NCBI GenBank assembly: GCA_902597095.1
Contig: CACJWK010000002.1
Location: 82,834 to 146,833, forward strand
Source of the DNA: an uncultured Pseudohongiella sp.
Lineage (GTDB): Bacteria > Pseudomonadota > Gammaproteobacteria > Pseudomonadales > Pseudohongiellaceae
DNA length: 64,000 nucleotides
Direction: 5' to 3'
The translations under genes and the position numbers were made by a program. Shown here piece by piece: positions 37,079 to 46,080 of the stretch (its first letter is position 1; each line of letters begins with the position of its first letter). Under the pieces are notes generated by a model, which was not told the DNA's origin, made no database searches, and worked only from the letters and a program-made list of their open reading frames with translations.

Positions 37079-38125
37079 GTGCATCCTATGTCTTCATTTT
37101 TCGACGGTATCGGAAATAGCCTGACAGGCTCTTTTCTTCAGGATGGAGCCCTGTGGGCGCTACAGAATATTCCGGGATTTCCGCCGTTTATCCAGACGGT
37201 GCACATTCTCGGTATCGCCGTGGTCATGGGCAGTATTGTGCTTCTCAACCTGCGGATTCTGAAGCTCGCCATCCCGTCGCAGTCACTGCCTGAAATCACC
37301 CGGCGCGTCATGCCGTTCTTCTGGTTCGCACTGGCCAGCAACCTGGTCTCAGGGGCATTTTTTGTCTTTGCCCGGCCTATGCGGTATTTCAACAACCCGG
37401 TATTCCTGTGGAAAATGACCGCCCTGCTTCCCATCGTGATCCTGACGCTTGTGTATCATCGACTCAGCAAACGCGAGCCGGATTTCTGGCAACTCAATCC
37501 ATCGCGAATACTGGTTTCACGCCTCATGGCTTTTCTGTCGCTCACTGCGGTGCTGCTGGTTTGCACGGGAGGGCGCTGGATTGCCTACACTGAGTACCTC
37601 GATTATCCCCTGTGGTATGTAGAACCCTATTTTGAAGGCACCGAGTATCCTTTCTGGGTTTCGGTTGAAAACTGGGGTATCTCCCAGATAATTGCTGCGA
37701 CCAACTGGTTCCCGACTCTTGAAACGGCCCATGTCTTAGCCGCTTCTCTTCTGGTCGGGTCGATCCTGTGGGTCGACTTGCGCCTGATCGGGATAGCCGC
37801 AACGGCCTACCCTGTGAGCGTGCTGAACCGCGAACTGATTCCATGGGCCTGGGGCGCATTCACCCTCGCCACAATAACGGGACTGGCTATGTTCATCACC
37901 CGCGCCTCAGGGCATCTTCAGAATCCGGCGTTTCAAACAAAGGTCATACTGCTGGCCCTGGCCGGCGCTAACATGGCTTACTTCCATTTCGCTCTCAACA
38001 GAAACCGCGAACAATGGAACGAGGACACAGAACCACCTAGGCAAGCGAAGACAGCAGGCCTGATGTCACTCGTTCTGTGGGCACTGGTGATGCTCGCAGG
38101 TCGCTGGGTGGGCCACATTGTTTAA
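37079..38125 (+). CDS. Duplicated DUF6644-type membrane protein
   Basis: 348 residues with about eight hydrophobic helices in two similar halves. Half one has PFIQTVHILGIAVVMGSIVL, then FNNPVFLWKMTALL; half two has PTLETAHVLAASLLVGSILW, then LQNPAFQTKVILLALAGANM. Each half carries one conserved His in the first helix and an NPxFxxK loop. The same domain occurs singly in the two genes at 54841 and 55378. Function unknown; intramembrane His could bind haem or metal, which is inference. It follows ilvD by 23 bases. Confidence 0.8.
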   Translation: MHPMSSFFDGIGNSLTGSFLQDGALWALQNIPGFPPFIQTVHILGIAVVMGSIVLLNLRILKLAIPSQSLPEITRRVMPFFWFALASNLVSGAFFVFARPMRYFNNPVFLWKMTALLPIVILTLVYHRLSKREPDFWQLNPSRILVSRLMAFLSLTAVLLVCTGGRWIAYTEYLDYPLWYVEPYFEGTEYPFWVSVENWGISQIIAATNWFPTLETAHVLAASLLVGSILWVDLRLIGIAATAYPVSVLNRELIPWAWGAFTLATITGLAMFITRASGHLQNPAFQTKVILLALAGANMAYFHFALNRNREQWNEDTEPPRQAKTAGLMSLVLWALVMLAGRWVGHIV

Positions 38126-38208
38126 CTGCAATGACCGGCCATGATCAGAACGAGTCATATCTCGCTTAGCCGACAAGGCGCTGATTCACCTGCAATTCGG
38201 ACAAACCC

Positions 38209-38740
38209 ATGTCAGACCCCGCCATTTTGCAACCAACACTCGTAGGACAGCAGATCATTGCCCGCCCGATCAAACCAGGAGATTTTGCTGAGCTGTATTC
38301 ACTGGCGTGCGACCCGAGCGTCTGGGAACAACACCCCCGCAGAATCGCTATCTGGACCCTGAATTCAGAGCGTTCTTCGATAGCGCGCAACAAAGTGGCA
38401 GCGGATTCAGCCTCGTTGATAAAGCCACCAGCCTGCTGATGGGCTCTTCCCGATACGGCAATTTCAACTCTGATCGCCGTGAAACCGAAATTAGCTGGAC
38501 CTTTCTTGGCAAGGACTACTGGGGCAAGTAGTTTAATGCCAAGAGTAAAACTCTGATGATCGGCCACGCCTTCGCGTTCGTGGATACGGTGTTATAGGTA
38601 GATGAAAACAACCAACGCTCACAACATGCTCTGGAAAAAATTCGGCGTATGGCGTAGGCCGAATTTTCACAACCGCACAGAAGCCGATTTGAAGGCGAGT
38701 TATAGGGAGGATGAGATCCATAACAACGCATTTTCCTGAG
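38209..38740 (+). pseudogene. Broken GNAT (RimJ/RimL-like) acetyltransferase
   Basis: Starts as MSDPAILQPTLVGQQIIARP and DFAELYSLACDPSVWEQHP, then needs a frame change at the C5 run near 38335. In the new frame it gives QNRYLDPEFRAFFDSAQQSG, GSSRYGNF, and EISWTFLGKDYWGK followed by TAG at 38529-38531. Homology continues past the stop with GHAFAFVDTVL, another TAG, and NNQRSQHALEKIRRMA, then TAG. One frameshift and three stops. The order matches GNAT transferases that modify protein N-termini or small amines. Confidence 0.8.
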
Positions 38741-38883
38741 AGTGTAATCTACGCCATCAATCTGACAGGCAGACCGCAGCGTCATCGGGCTTAGAGATCG
38801 TTCCACGCTGCATTGCATCCCACTGTTTGGGTGTTACACTAAGTCTGTCATTACTCCAACGACAATAAAAAAAAGGGACTCAA

Positions 38884-39729
38884 ATGATCATTCACCTGGG
38901 GCGTCTGAAACCCAACTTGCGATGGCTCGCGATATCTATGGTGGTACTCGGATTCTCCGACCACCCCTCGAGCCTGCTATTCCAATCCGCCCAGGCCGAA
39001 GATGCCGGCAACCTCTACAATACTGCCGTCGACATTCGGATGGGTAACCGGTATTTCGAACGACAATGCTCCCGCTGCCATGGCTTCGACGCTAAAGGCA
39101 ATGATGAAACCGGCGCGCCGAATTTAACGGGCAGGCTTCGCCGCGCAAGTTCAGATGCCGGCATTTTCAACATCATCAGAGAAGGAGTGCCGGGCACCGC
39201 CATGCTGCCTGTGGCAGCAGATGTCCCCGACGCTACCGTATGGCAACTTGTTGCCTATATAAATTCACTACGATATGACCCGTTGTCTGTCGAACTTGCC
39301 GGAGACGCCGAAACAGGCGACAGGCTGTTCAACGGCAAAGCAGACTGCAGCGGATGTCATATGGTCAATGGCCGGGGAGGACGACTCGGACCGGATCTCT
39401 CGCGCATTGGTGAAAACAAGACGCCGGAAGATCTGCTGCTTTCCCTGATGGACCCCGACCAGGAGGTCGCTCCGCGATGGTGGACAGTACGCGCCGCCGG
39501 CGCCGACGGTGTAATCCGGGAAGGCTTCCGGATGAATGAAGACAGCTTTTCACTTCGTATCATGGATACCGACTCCAACCTCTGGTCTTTTCAAAAACGT
39601 GAGCTCGAAAACTATGAAAGACTGGAGAAATCCACCATGCCAAGTTATGCCGAATCGCTATCTGATGGCGAACTCGACGACCTAGTGGCTTACTTGTTTT
39701 CGCTTCGACGAGAGGTACTCCCCCAATGA
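38884..39729 (+). CDS. Secreted dihaem cytochrome c
   Basis: 281 residues with an N-terminal signal/anchor and two class I haem sites, CSRCH at residues 62-66 and CSGCH at 155-159. Possible axial methionines lie in GTAMLPVAAD and STMPSYAESL. The C-terminal domain (from about 135) resembles those that accept electrons from PQQ dehydrogenases. It overlaps the next gene by ATGA, so it is very likely the electron acceptor for that quinoprotein. Confidence 0.9.
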   Translation: MIIHLGRLKPNLRWLAISMVVLGFSDHPSSLLFQSAQAEDAGNLYNTAVDIRMGNRYFERQCSRCHGFDAKGNDETGAPNLTGRLRRASSDAGIFNIIREGVPGTAMLPVAADVPDATVWQLVAYINSLRYDPLSVELAGDAETGDRLFNGKADCSGCHMVNGRGGRLGPDLSRIGENKTPEDLLLSLMDPDQEVAPRWWTVRAAGADGVIREGFRMNEDSFSLRIMDTDSNLWSFQKRELENYERLEKSTMPSYAESLSDGELDDLVAYLFSLRREVLPQ

Positions 39730-41363
39730 AACATGCAACAGCCCTGCTTGTAAGCGTATTCATGGCTGCCACCGCGGGCGCGCAGGAAGATCAATTCTCT
39801 ACGGTAATCACTCCCGCCTTTTCACCTATAACCTGGGAGAGACTGGTAGACGCCCGCAATGAGCCCAATAACTGGCTGATGTACTCCGGCACATTGGACA
39901 GTCAGCGCTACAGCCTGCTCGACAGCATTAACACCGACAACATTAGCCAACTGGAAATGAAATGGGCGTACCAGATTCCGGTTATTGACCGGGCGGAAAC
40001 AGTTCCCCTGGTCGTTGACGGTATAATGTTTATCACCGAAGCCCCCTCGAACGTCGTCGCTGTCGACGCTCGCACGGGACGCGAGTATTGGCGTTATGAT
40101 CATGAAATGCCTGACGATCTTCGAATCTGCTGTGGGCGAAATAATCGCGGCGTGGCCATCCTCGGAGAAACGCTTTTTATGTCGACCCTTGATGCCCATC
40201 TCGTTGCGATCGATGCGCGCACCGGCAACCTCCTCTGGGAAACCGAAGTGGCGCCTCATGACAGCGGCTACAGCAAAACCGCCGCTCCGCTCATTGTCAA
40301 AGACAAGGTGGTCACGGGAATCGCCGGAGGCGAGTTTGGCATTCGCGGCTTCATCGACGCTTACGATCCGGCTAGCGGTGAACGAGAATGGCGAACCTAT
40401 GTCATTCCCGGACCTGGTGAGTTTGGCAACGACACCTGGTCCGACGACTCCTGGAAAACCGGGGGCGCTGCCACCTGGATAACCGGCTCCTATGATGCTG
40501 ATCTGAATCAGATCTATTGGGGAACCGGCAACCCGGGACCGGACTGGAATGGTGACGTCAGGCTCGGGGACAATCTGTATTCAGACTCCGTGGTAGCTCT
40601 GGACGGGGACAGCGGCGAAATCGTTTGGCATTTCCAGTTCACCCCGCACGACGTGCATGACTATGATTCGATACAGGTTCCGATTCTGGCTGACATCGAA
40701 TTTAAAGGTCGCCAGCGTCAGGTGATGATGTGGGCCAATCGTAACGGGTTCTACTACACGCTCGACAGAAGCAACGGAGAGTTTTTAATCGGCAAACCCT
40801 ATGCCGCACAAACGTGGGCGCAGGGCTTAGATCCGGTAACGGGACGACCCATTCGGGTGCCCGGAATGGCGCCCACCTACGAAGGCATCATGGTGTCACC
40901 ACCCATTGTTGGAGCCACTAACTGGTATTCTCCGGGCTACAGTCAGGACACCGGATTGTTTTACGTGACTTCGTTTGATGGCGAGCAGGAATTCTTCAAG
41001 CGCGATGAGGATTACGAGGAAGGTGAACGCTTTACCGGTGGCGGAGGCCGCTACACTTCACCAATGGATGCGTTTCACAGCTCAATCAGAGCCATCAATC
41101 CTGAAACCGCCGAAATCGAATGGGAGTTCCCGATTATGCCCCGCTCTTCAGCAGGTATCACGACGACAGCTGGAGGTCTGGTTTTTACTGGAAGTGCTGA
41201 CGGTTATTTCTTCGCGTTGGATGCAAGCTCCGGTGAGGAATTGTGGAACATCTCTCTCGGCCGCAGAGTCCATGCCGCACCAATGACTTTTGCCGTGGAC
41301 GGCGAGCAGTTCGTCAGCATCGCCTCAGGCAATGTGGTGTACACCTTCGGGTTACGCGACTGA
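39726..41363 (+). CDS. PQQ-dependent alcohol dehydrogenase-like quinoprotein
   Basis: Periplasmic eight-bladed propeller dehydrogenase: 545 residues, signal peptide MKHATALLVSVFMAATAGA. Seen: NWLMYSGTLDSQRYS (family start), vicinal Cys135-Cys136 in ICCGRNNRG (disulfide next to PQQ), WGTGNPGPDWNGD (metal/PQQ side) and PHDVHDYDS with Asp312 as catalytic base and Asp314 two residues on. An Asp at that second position is typical of lanthanide-dependent members; calcium enzymes usually have Ala, Ser or Thr. C-terminal ITTTAGGLVFTGSADGYF. No covalent haem domain; the cytochrome c upstream probably takes the electrons. Substrate unknown; no PQQ synthesis genes are here. Confidence 0.9.
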   Translation: MKHATALLVSVFMAATAGAQEDQFSTVITPAFSPITWERLVDARNEPNNWLMYSGTLDSQRYSLLDSINTDNISQLEMKWAYQIPVIDRAETVPLVVDGIMFITEAPSNVVAVDARTGREYWRYDHEMPDDLRICCGRNNRGVAILGETLFMSTLDAHLVAIDARTGNLLWETEVAPHDSGYSKTAAPLIVKDKVVTGIAGGEFGIRGFIDAYDPASGEREWRTYVIPGPGEFGNDTWSDDSWKTGGAATWITGSYDADLNQIYWGTGNPGPDWNGDVRLGDNLYSDSVVALDGDSGEIVWHFQFTPHDVHDYDSIQVPILADIEFKGRQRQVMMWANRNGFYYTLDRSNGEFLIGKPYAAQTWAQGLDPVTGRPIRVPGMAPTYEGIMVSPPIVGATNWYSPGYSQDTGLFYVTSFDGEQEFFKRDEDYEEGERFTGGGGRYTSPMDAFHSSIRAINPETAEIEWEFPIMPRSSAGITTTAGGLVFTGSADGYFFALDASSGEELWNISLGRRVHAAPMTFAVDGEQFVSIASGNVVYTFGLRD

Positions 41364-41436
41364 ATAAGTGTAATGGGCCAGCGTCGGCAGTGGCACTCTG
41401 TGTGCGCTGATCTGCCTGGGGGTCGCTGACAGCCAC

Positions 41437-42297
41437 TCACAGATAGGGAGCGATCAGCTCTTCACTGACTGACCAGAGTTTCGCAGCCGCGTCATCAGTC
41501 GCAAACTCAGCGGTTCGGCGTCTTCGGCGGTCAAAAAAATAACTCCCTGCCGCGCTAAGTACAGCCTCATCGTCTGAACTGGCCAGCCAAATAAAGGTAT
41601 CAGCACCTTTTTCAACAGGCCACATGAACGGATACATCACCAGGCCAAGCAATCTGGCCAACACACCCCCTTTGCTCCAGATCGGAGTCCGCACCGCGCC
41701 AGGATGAAATGAACTCGCTATCAGGTTCGAGTTGCCATGTCGCTTGTGGAGTTCTCTGGCAGTCAGGAGATTCATCAGCTTGCTGCGGCCATAGGCTTTC
41801 AGCGTACTGTAATTGCGCTCGAGCTCCAGATCATCAAAATCGAGAGGGCTGTTTCGGTGCCCCAGTGAGCTGGTAAAAACAACCCGCGCCGGGCCGGACT
41901 GACAGGCGAGCAAGCTCGGCATCAGTTTTCTGGTTAAGAGGAAACCGCTCAGGTGGTTGACCGCGAAGGTCAGCTCGAACCCCTCAGCCGTGAGTTGACG
42001 ACTGGCGTTAGCGCCACCGGCGTTATTGCACAGGACGTGTATCTCCGAATACTGCATTGCGAGGCGATCAGCTAACGCAGAAACGCTTTGCATCGAGCTG
42101 AAGTCGGCAATCTCCAGGCGAACTCGATCGTGTCCGGCCGATGCGATGATTCGGGCCTGTGCTGCCCTACCTTTGTCAGGACAACGGCAAACCAGCACCA
42201 CCTCCGCCCCTTGTTCAGCGAAGCGTTTAGCTGCATTGAATCCGATGCCAGAGTTTGCACCAGTGACGACATAAACTTTCTCTGCGAGCGCATTCAT
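41437..42297 (-). CDS. Short-chain dehydrogenase/reductase, retinol-dehydrogenase-like
   Basis: 286 residues. NAD(P)-binding VVTGANSGIGFNAAKRFAE (residues 9-27), NNAGGAN, the Ser in FTSSLGH, and the active-site YGRSK. GGAG stands 8 bases before the Met at 42297; an open frame 37 codons longer is unsupported. The arrangement resembles light-dependent-protochlorophyllide/retinol-like SDRs acting on alcohols or ketones. Substrate unknown. Confidence 0.88.
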   Translation of the reverse strand: MNALAEKVYVVTGANSGIGFNAAKRFAEQGAEVVLVCRCPDKGRAAQARIIASAGHDRVRLEIADFSSMQSVSALADRLAMQYSEIHVLCNNAGGANASRQLTAEGFELTFAVNHLSGFLLTRKLMPSLLACQSGPARVVFTSSLGHRNSPLDFDDLELERNYSTLKAYGRSKLMNLLTARELHKRHGNSNLIASSFHPGAVRTPIWSKGGVLARLLGLVMYPFMWPVEKGADTFIWLASSDDEAVLSAAGSYFFDRRRRRTAEFATDDAAAKLWSVSEELIAPYL

Positions 42298-42457
42298 AAG
42301 CTTCTCCGCCTCTAAAAACTCTTGCCGGGTAAAAAATTGCACGGCTCCATTTAATCCGCCACGATGGAGCGATATCCTCAGTCTAAGCGACAAGAACATC
42401 CGGGCCAACCCACCTCAGCGCGGCTTGCCGGCGCCGATGTTGTCCGGGTCAGACTCT

Positions 42458-42468
42458 GTTAGACTTAG
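42458..42468 (+). promoter_or_regulatory. GTTAGACTTAG motif upstream of the AhpD-like gene
   Basis: An 11-base sequence 134 bases before the AhpD-like start, repeated exactly at 56892-56902 upstream of the copper monooxygenase-like gene. Its core AGACTTAG also appears, inverted, at 38839-38846 upstream of the cytochrome c gene. Possible shared operator; unproven. Confidence 0.25.
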
Positions 42469-42601
42469 ACCGTCGAGACGCTCGCCTGATCGATCCCGAC
42501 AACCGACACCAAGCGGAAGCGAGCTTGCAGCCACCAGATCCCCCGCGCTCTCGAGAGAGTGGCCGGGAGGAAGACCAACAGACTATCTACTGGAAAATTC
42601 A

Positions 42602-43174
42602 ATGAAGCCCAAGCACCCAATCGCGCTCTTTCCCGTTCCTGCCCTCGAAGACATGGAACCCGACATCCGGGAGCGAATTCTCAGAATACAGGAAAAAAGT
42701 GGCTTTATTCCCAATATCTTTCTGGCTCTGGCAGGCAGGCCTGCCGAGTTCAGAGCATTTTTCGACTATCACGATGCCCTGATGGACAGCGAAAGCAATC
42801 TGACGAAAGGCGAACGGGAAATGATCGTGGTGGCAACCTCCGGTCTAAATCAGTGTCTGTATTGTGTCGTTGCGCACGGTGCGATACTCAGAATCAGGGA
42901 GAAAAACCTTACCCTCTCTGATCAACTGGCCACGAATTATCGCAAGGCGGATATCACCCCTAAACAGCGGGCGATGCTCGATTATGCCGTGAAAGTTTCA
43001 CGAGCCGCGCATGAAATCACCGAGCAAGATCACGCTCCACTGCGAGCTGAGGGCTTTTCTCAGGATGACATCTGGCAGATTGGTGCCATCTCGGCGTTCT
43101 TCGCCATGTCCAATCGCATAGCCAACATGGCTTCGCTGCAGCCGAACGACGAATTCTATCGAATGGCCAGATAG
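42602..43174 (+). CDS. AhpD-like/carboxymuconolactone decarboxylase family protein
   Basis: 190-residue helical protein with the CxxC redox motif QCLYCVVAHG and downstream His characteristic of AhpD-type peroxidase-related proteins. The Met at 42602 gives the family N-terminus; the 59 codons before it are Arg/Pro/Ser-rich and read as non-coding. Likely a thiol redox or peroxide-defence protein; a decarboxylase role is less likely because CxxC and His are present. Confidence 0.88.
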   Translation: MKPKHPIALFPVPALEDMEPDIRERILRIQEKSGFIPNIFLALAGRPAEFRAFFDYHDALMDSESNLTKGEREMIVVATSGLNQCLYCVVAHGAILRIREKNLTLSDQLATNYRKADITPKQRAMLDYAVKVSRAAHEITEQDHAPLRAEGFSQDDIWQIGAISAFFAMSNRIANMASLQPNDEFYRMAR

Positions 43175-43258
43175 CTCAATTTAGGTCTGATAAAACCTGA
43201 ACGCCAGCGAGCGGCGTCTCATTCCAGCACTCAGCCAGGATCAGAATCAACAAACAGC

Positions 43259-44068
43259 ATGAACACGCCTCCAGCACCACTGCAAATTCTCGCTCTCAAC
43301 GATGCAGAAGATTCTGAAAACCGAATCCACAGCGACGAAGTAGCCAGACGCTATGGCTTTTCCAGTGCTCTGGTTAGCGGCGTCAACCTCTTCGGATACC
43401 TGACCCAACCCCTTGTCAGGCAATACGGCGAACAATTTCTCCATCGAGGCATGATGGATGTCGTATTTCTGAAACCGGCGTATCAGAACGACCTGCTGAC
43501 CCTCCGAAGCGAAAGCCTCGGACAAGAATCCAGCAGTCGGAGTCACGTTACCTGCGCCTACAACGAGCAGGGGGCACTTCTCGCCAAGCTGGAAAGCTGG
43601 TTGCCTGCTGAACTTCCTGCGATCCACACCCTCGCCGACAGCGAACCGGGGAAGGAGTCCGGTGTCCGTCCGGAAATCAGTGACCAGACGATTCAAGTAA
43701 ACCGTCCTGGCCCACTGCTACACTGGAGACCGAAAGCTGAAGACAACGCAGCCCATGTAACAGGTCAGCGCGATCAGTCACCCATTTATCGGGGCGAAGA
43801 CAGCCTTGTGCATCCTTACTATCTGCTGGAGATGTGTAATGCTGCGCTCAAGAACATGTACCTGATGCCGGCCTGGGTGCACACAGCGAGCAAGTTGACT
43901 CTGAGGCACTCCGTTCGCGTGGGACGGAGCTATCAAATCAAAGTCATACCAACAAGAAAATGGGTTCATAAAGGGCATCAGTTCATTTCCCTGTACATGG
44001 TCTTCCACTGCGATAACGCTGTAGTTCTTGAAGTCGAACACACCGCAATCTACAAACTGGCAGACTGA
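43259..44068 (+). CDS. Hotdog-fold protein, unknown function
   Basis: 269 residues, no signal peptide. The N-terminal half reads like a MaoC-type hotdog domain (SALVSGVNLFGYLTQPLV, then MMDVVFLKPAYQNDLLTLRS). The C-terminal half gives another possible hotdog unit with SKLTLRHSVRVGRSYQIK and ISLYMVFHCDNAVVLEVEHT, so a double-hotdog is plausible. The catalytic Asp-His of MaoC hydratases is not obvious. It converges with the MaoC gene and their ends overlap by 19 bases. I cannot name a substrate. Confidence 0.65.
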   Translation: MNTPPAPLQILALNDAEDSENRIHSDEVARRYGFSSALVSGVNLFGYLTQPLVRQYGEQFLHRGMMDVVFLKPAYQNDLLTLRSESLGQESSSRSHVTCAYNEQGALLAKLESWLPAELPAIHTLADSEPGKESGVRPEISDQTIQVNRPGPLLHWRPKAEDNAAHVTGQRDQSPIYRGEDSLVHPYYLLEMCNAALKNMYLMPAWVHTASKLTLRHSVRVGRSYQIKVIPTRKWVHKGHQFISLYMVFHCDNAVVLEVEHTAIYKLAD

Positions 44069-44559
44069 TCGAGCGGCCGCTTTCTGACAAGCATTTTTTG
44101 CTCACCCTCCATCACCAGTTCCCCCTCTTGATTGTGAACAGTCGTTTTCAGACGAATTACTCCCGTCGTCTTTCCGGGGATAAGCTCAATGATCTCAAGC
44201 GAAGGGTAAACGGTATCTCCGCGATAAACCGGTTTTAAAAATTTGCTGCTTTGCTCTACGAGCCCAATGAGGCTGTCTTCGAGCACATGGGGCAGCATCC
44301 CGGCGCCGGGCGCGGTTTGCATCGCAATCTGAAAACCATGCGCGACCATTTCCCGATGCCCCTTGCGCCGACAGTACTCCACATCATAGTGGATCGGATG
44401 ATTGTCACCGGAGGCCAGCTGAAAGGCTGCAAAATTGGCATCACCCAGAGTTCGTGATGGGTTATTGAAGCGCTGACCTAGAGTAAGGTCTTCAAAGTAG
44501 TGAGACTCCGAAAGAACATGCTGAGCAGGATCAAAACCTGACACAGAAGATTGGCTCAT
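44050..44559 (-). CDS. MaoC-family dehydratase
   Basis: 169-residue hotdog enoyl-CoA hydratase-like protein. FEDLTLGQRF opens the domain; LASGDNHPIHYDVEYCRRKG carries the catalytic Asp and His; MVAHGFQIAMQ follows. Length and order fit the MaoC/NodN group. Substrate is probably an acyl-CoA or acyl-ACP. AGGAAAT stands 6 bases before the start. Confidence 0.88.
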   Translation of the reverse strand: MSQSSVSGFDPAQHVLSESHYFEDLTLGQRFNNPSRTLGDANFAAFQLASGDNHPIHYDVEYCRRKGHREMVAHGFQIAMQTAPGAGMLPHVLEDSLIGLVEQSSKFLKPVYRGDTVYPSLEIIELIPGKTTGVIRLKTTVHNQEGELVMEGEQKMLVRKRPLDQSASL

Positions 44560-44714
44560 AAGATTTCCTCGCAGTAAACCACGCAGCCTGAGTGGCTGTT
44601 CTATTGTACGCAGTTCAGCGACCCGATGAACACAGCAACAAGTTCATGCCCGTCTGGCTGACAGCGGGTACAAAGTGTTAACCTGACAGCGGAATTTTCT
44701 CGGAGTCCCAGCTC

Positions 44715-46076
44715 ATGCGAATCCTTACCTGCACGCCACCCTGGCTGGGTTTAGCACTCAGCCTGACTCTCAGCCTTGCCGCCCGCAGCGGATATGCCGA
44801 TGAATTAAAAGATCGTATTCTTTCCCTCAGAGAACAAGCTGACATCACCAATCAAATTCTGGAGGAGAGACTTAACACCGTCGTGCCGCAAGTCATGCGT
44901 GCTACCGGGATAGACGCCTGGGTACTGATCGCTAGAGAGTACAATGAAGACCCGATCGTAAAAACCATGCTGCCGGCGACCTGGCTCAATGCAAGACGAC
45001 GAACGGTACTGATGTTCATCGACCAGGGTCCCGAGCTTGGCGTTGCACGTATGGCTGTGGCCCGGTACCCGGTCGGCGATCTGTTCCCCGGCGTCTGGAA
45101 CCCGGAACTGCAGCCTGACCAATATGGGAGGATTGCACAGATTCTCGATGAAGCAGATCCTGACCGCATAGCCCTGAACTACTCGGATGTTTATGCGTTA
45201 GCCGACGGCCTGACCTATTCAGAGCAGCGGGATTTCCTTCAGGCTCTGCCGTTGCGCTTACGCGACCGGATTGTCTCCAGCGAAGCGGTAGCCGTGGGCT
45301 GGCTGGAAACACGCACAGCCGCTGAGATGACCACCTATAAGACCGTCATGGAAATTGCCCACGGAATCATTGCAGAGGGATTCTCAAGCGACGTCATCAC
45401 GCCGGGCGTGACCTCCACCGAAGACCTCGAATGGTGGTTTCGACAACGGGTCAATGACCTCGGATTGCAGACCTGGTTCCACACCAGCATTGAAGTCGAG
45501 CGCTCCGACCGATCGAAACAGGAGATCGCAGCAAACAATCTGGATCCCAGTCTGCTTCTGCGTGGCGATCATGTTCATATCGATTTTGGCATCAGCTATC
45601 TGAATCTGCAGACAGACACTCAGCAAAATGCCTATATCCTTCGAGACGGGGAGATGGATGTGCCGGCCTCGCTGCAACTGGCACTTCAAAAAGGCAATGA
45701 ACTTCAGGATATTCTGACCAGCAATTTTCAGGTGGGCAGAACAGGAAATGACATTCTACGCCGCACGAGACAGCAGGCGCTGGAACGAGGCATCGGCCCC
45801 ATCATTTATACCCACCCCATTGGTCTGCATGGGCACGCTGCCGGTACCACCATTGGCATGTGGGACAAGCAGGAAGGCGTTCCCGGAACCGGAGACTACG
45901 CCATGCAGCCGAATACAGCTTATTCCATCGAATTGACTGCACTGGTAGAAATACCGGAATGGAGCCGAGAACCCATGCGCATGAAACTGGAGGAAGACGG
46001 TTTCTTTGATGGCCGGCAGTTCAAGTATATCGCTCCGCGACAAACCGAGTATCACATCATACGGCCGGCCAATTGA
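44715..46076 (+). CDS. Secreted M24-family metallopeptidase
   Basis: 453 residues with a signal peptide (LALSLTLSLAARSGYA). Pita-bread metal ligands: Asp in VHIDFGISYL, Asp in LQTDTQQNA, His in THPIGLHGHAAG, Glu in SIELTALVE, and the last Glu in KLEEDGFF. It resembles Xaa-Pro aminopeptidase-like proteins, exported here. It converges with the amidohydrolase, with a four-base gap. Confidence 0.88.
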   Translation: MRILTCTPPWLGLALSLTLSLAARSGYADELKDRILSLREQADITNQILEERLNTVVPQVMRATGIDAWVLIAREYNEDPIVKTMLPATWLNARRRTVLMFIDQGPELGVARMAVARYPVGDLFPGVWNPELQPDQYGRIAQILDEADPDRIALNYSDVYALADGLTYSEQRDFLQALPLRLRDRIVSSEAVAVGWLETRTAAEMTTYKTVMEIAHGIIAEGFSSDVITPGVTSTEDLEWWFRQRVNDLGLQTWFHTSIEVERSDRSKQEIAANNLDPSLLLRGDHVHIDFGISYLNLQTDTQQNAYILRDGEMDVPASLQLALQKGNELQDILTSNFQVGRTGNDILRRTRQQALERGIGPIIYTHPIGLHGHAAGTTIGMWDKQEGVPGTGDYAMQPNTAYSIELTALVEIPEWSREPMRMKLEEDGFFDGRQFKYIAPRQTEYHIIRPAN

Positions 46077-46080
46077 GCGT

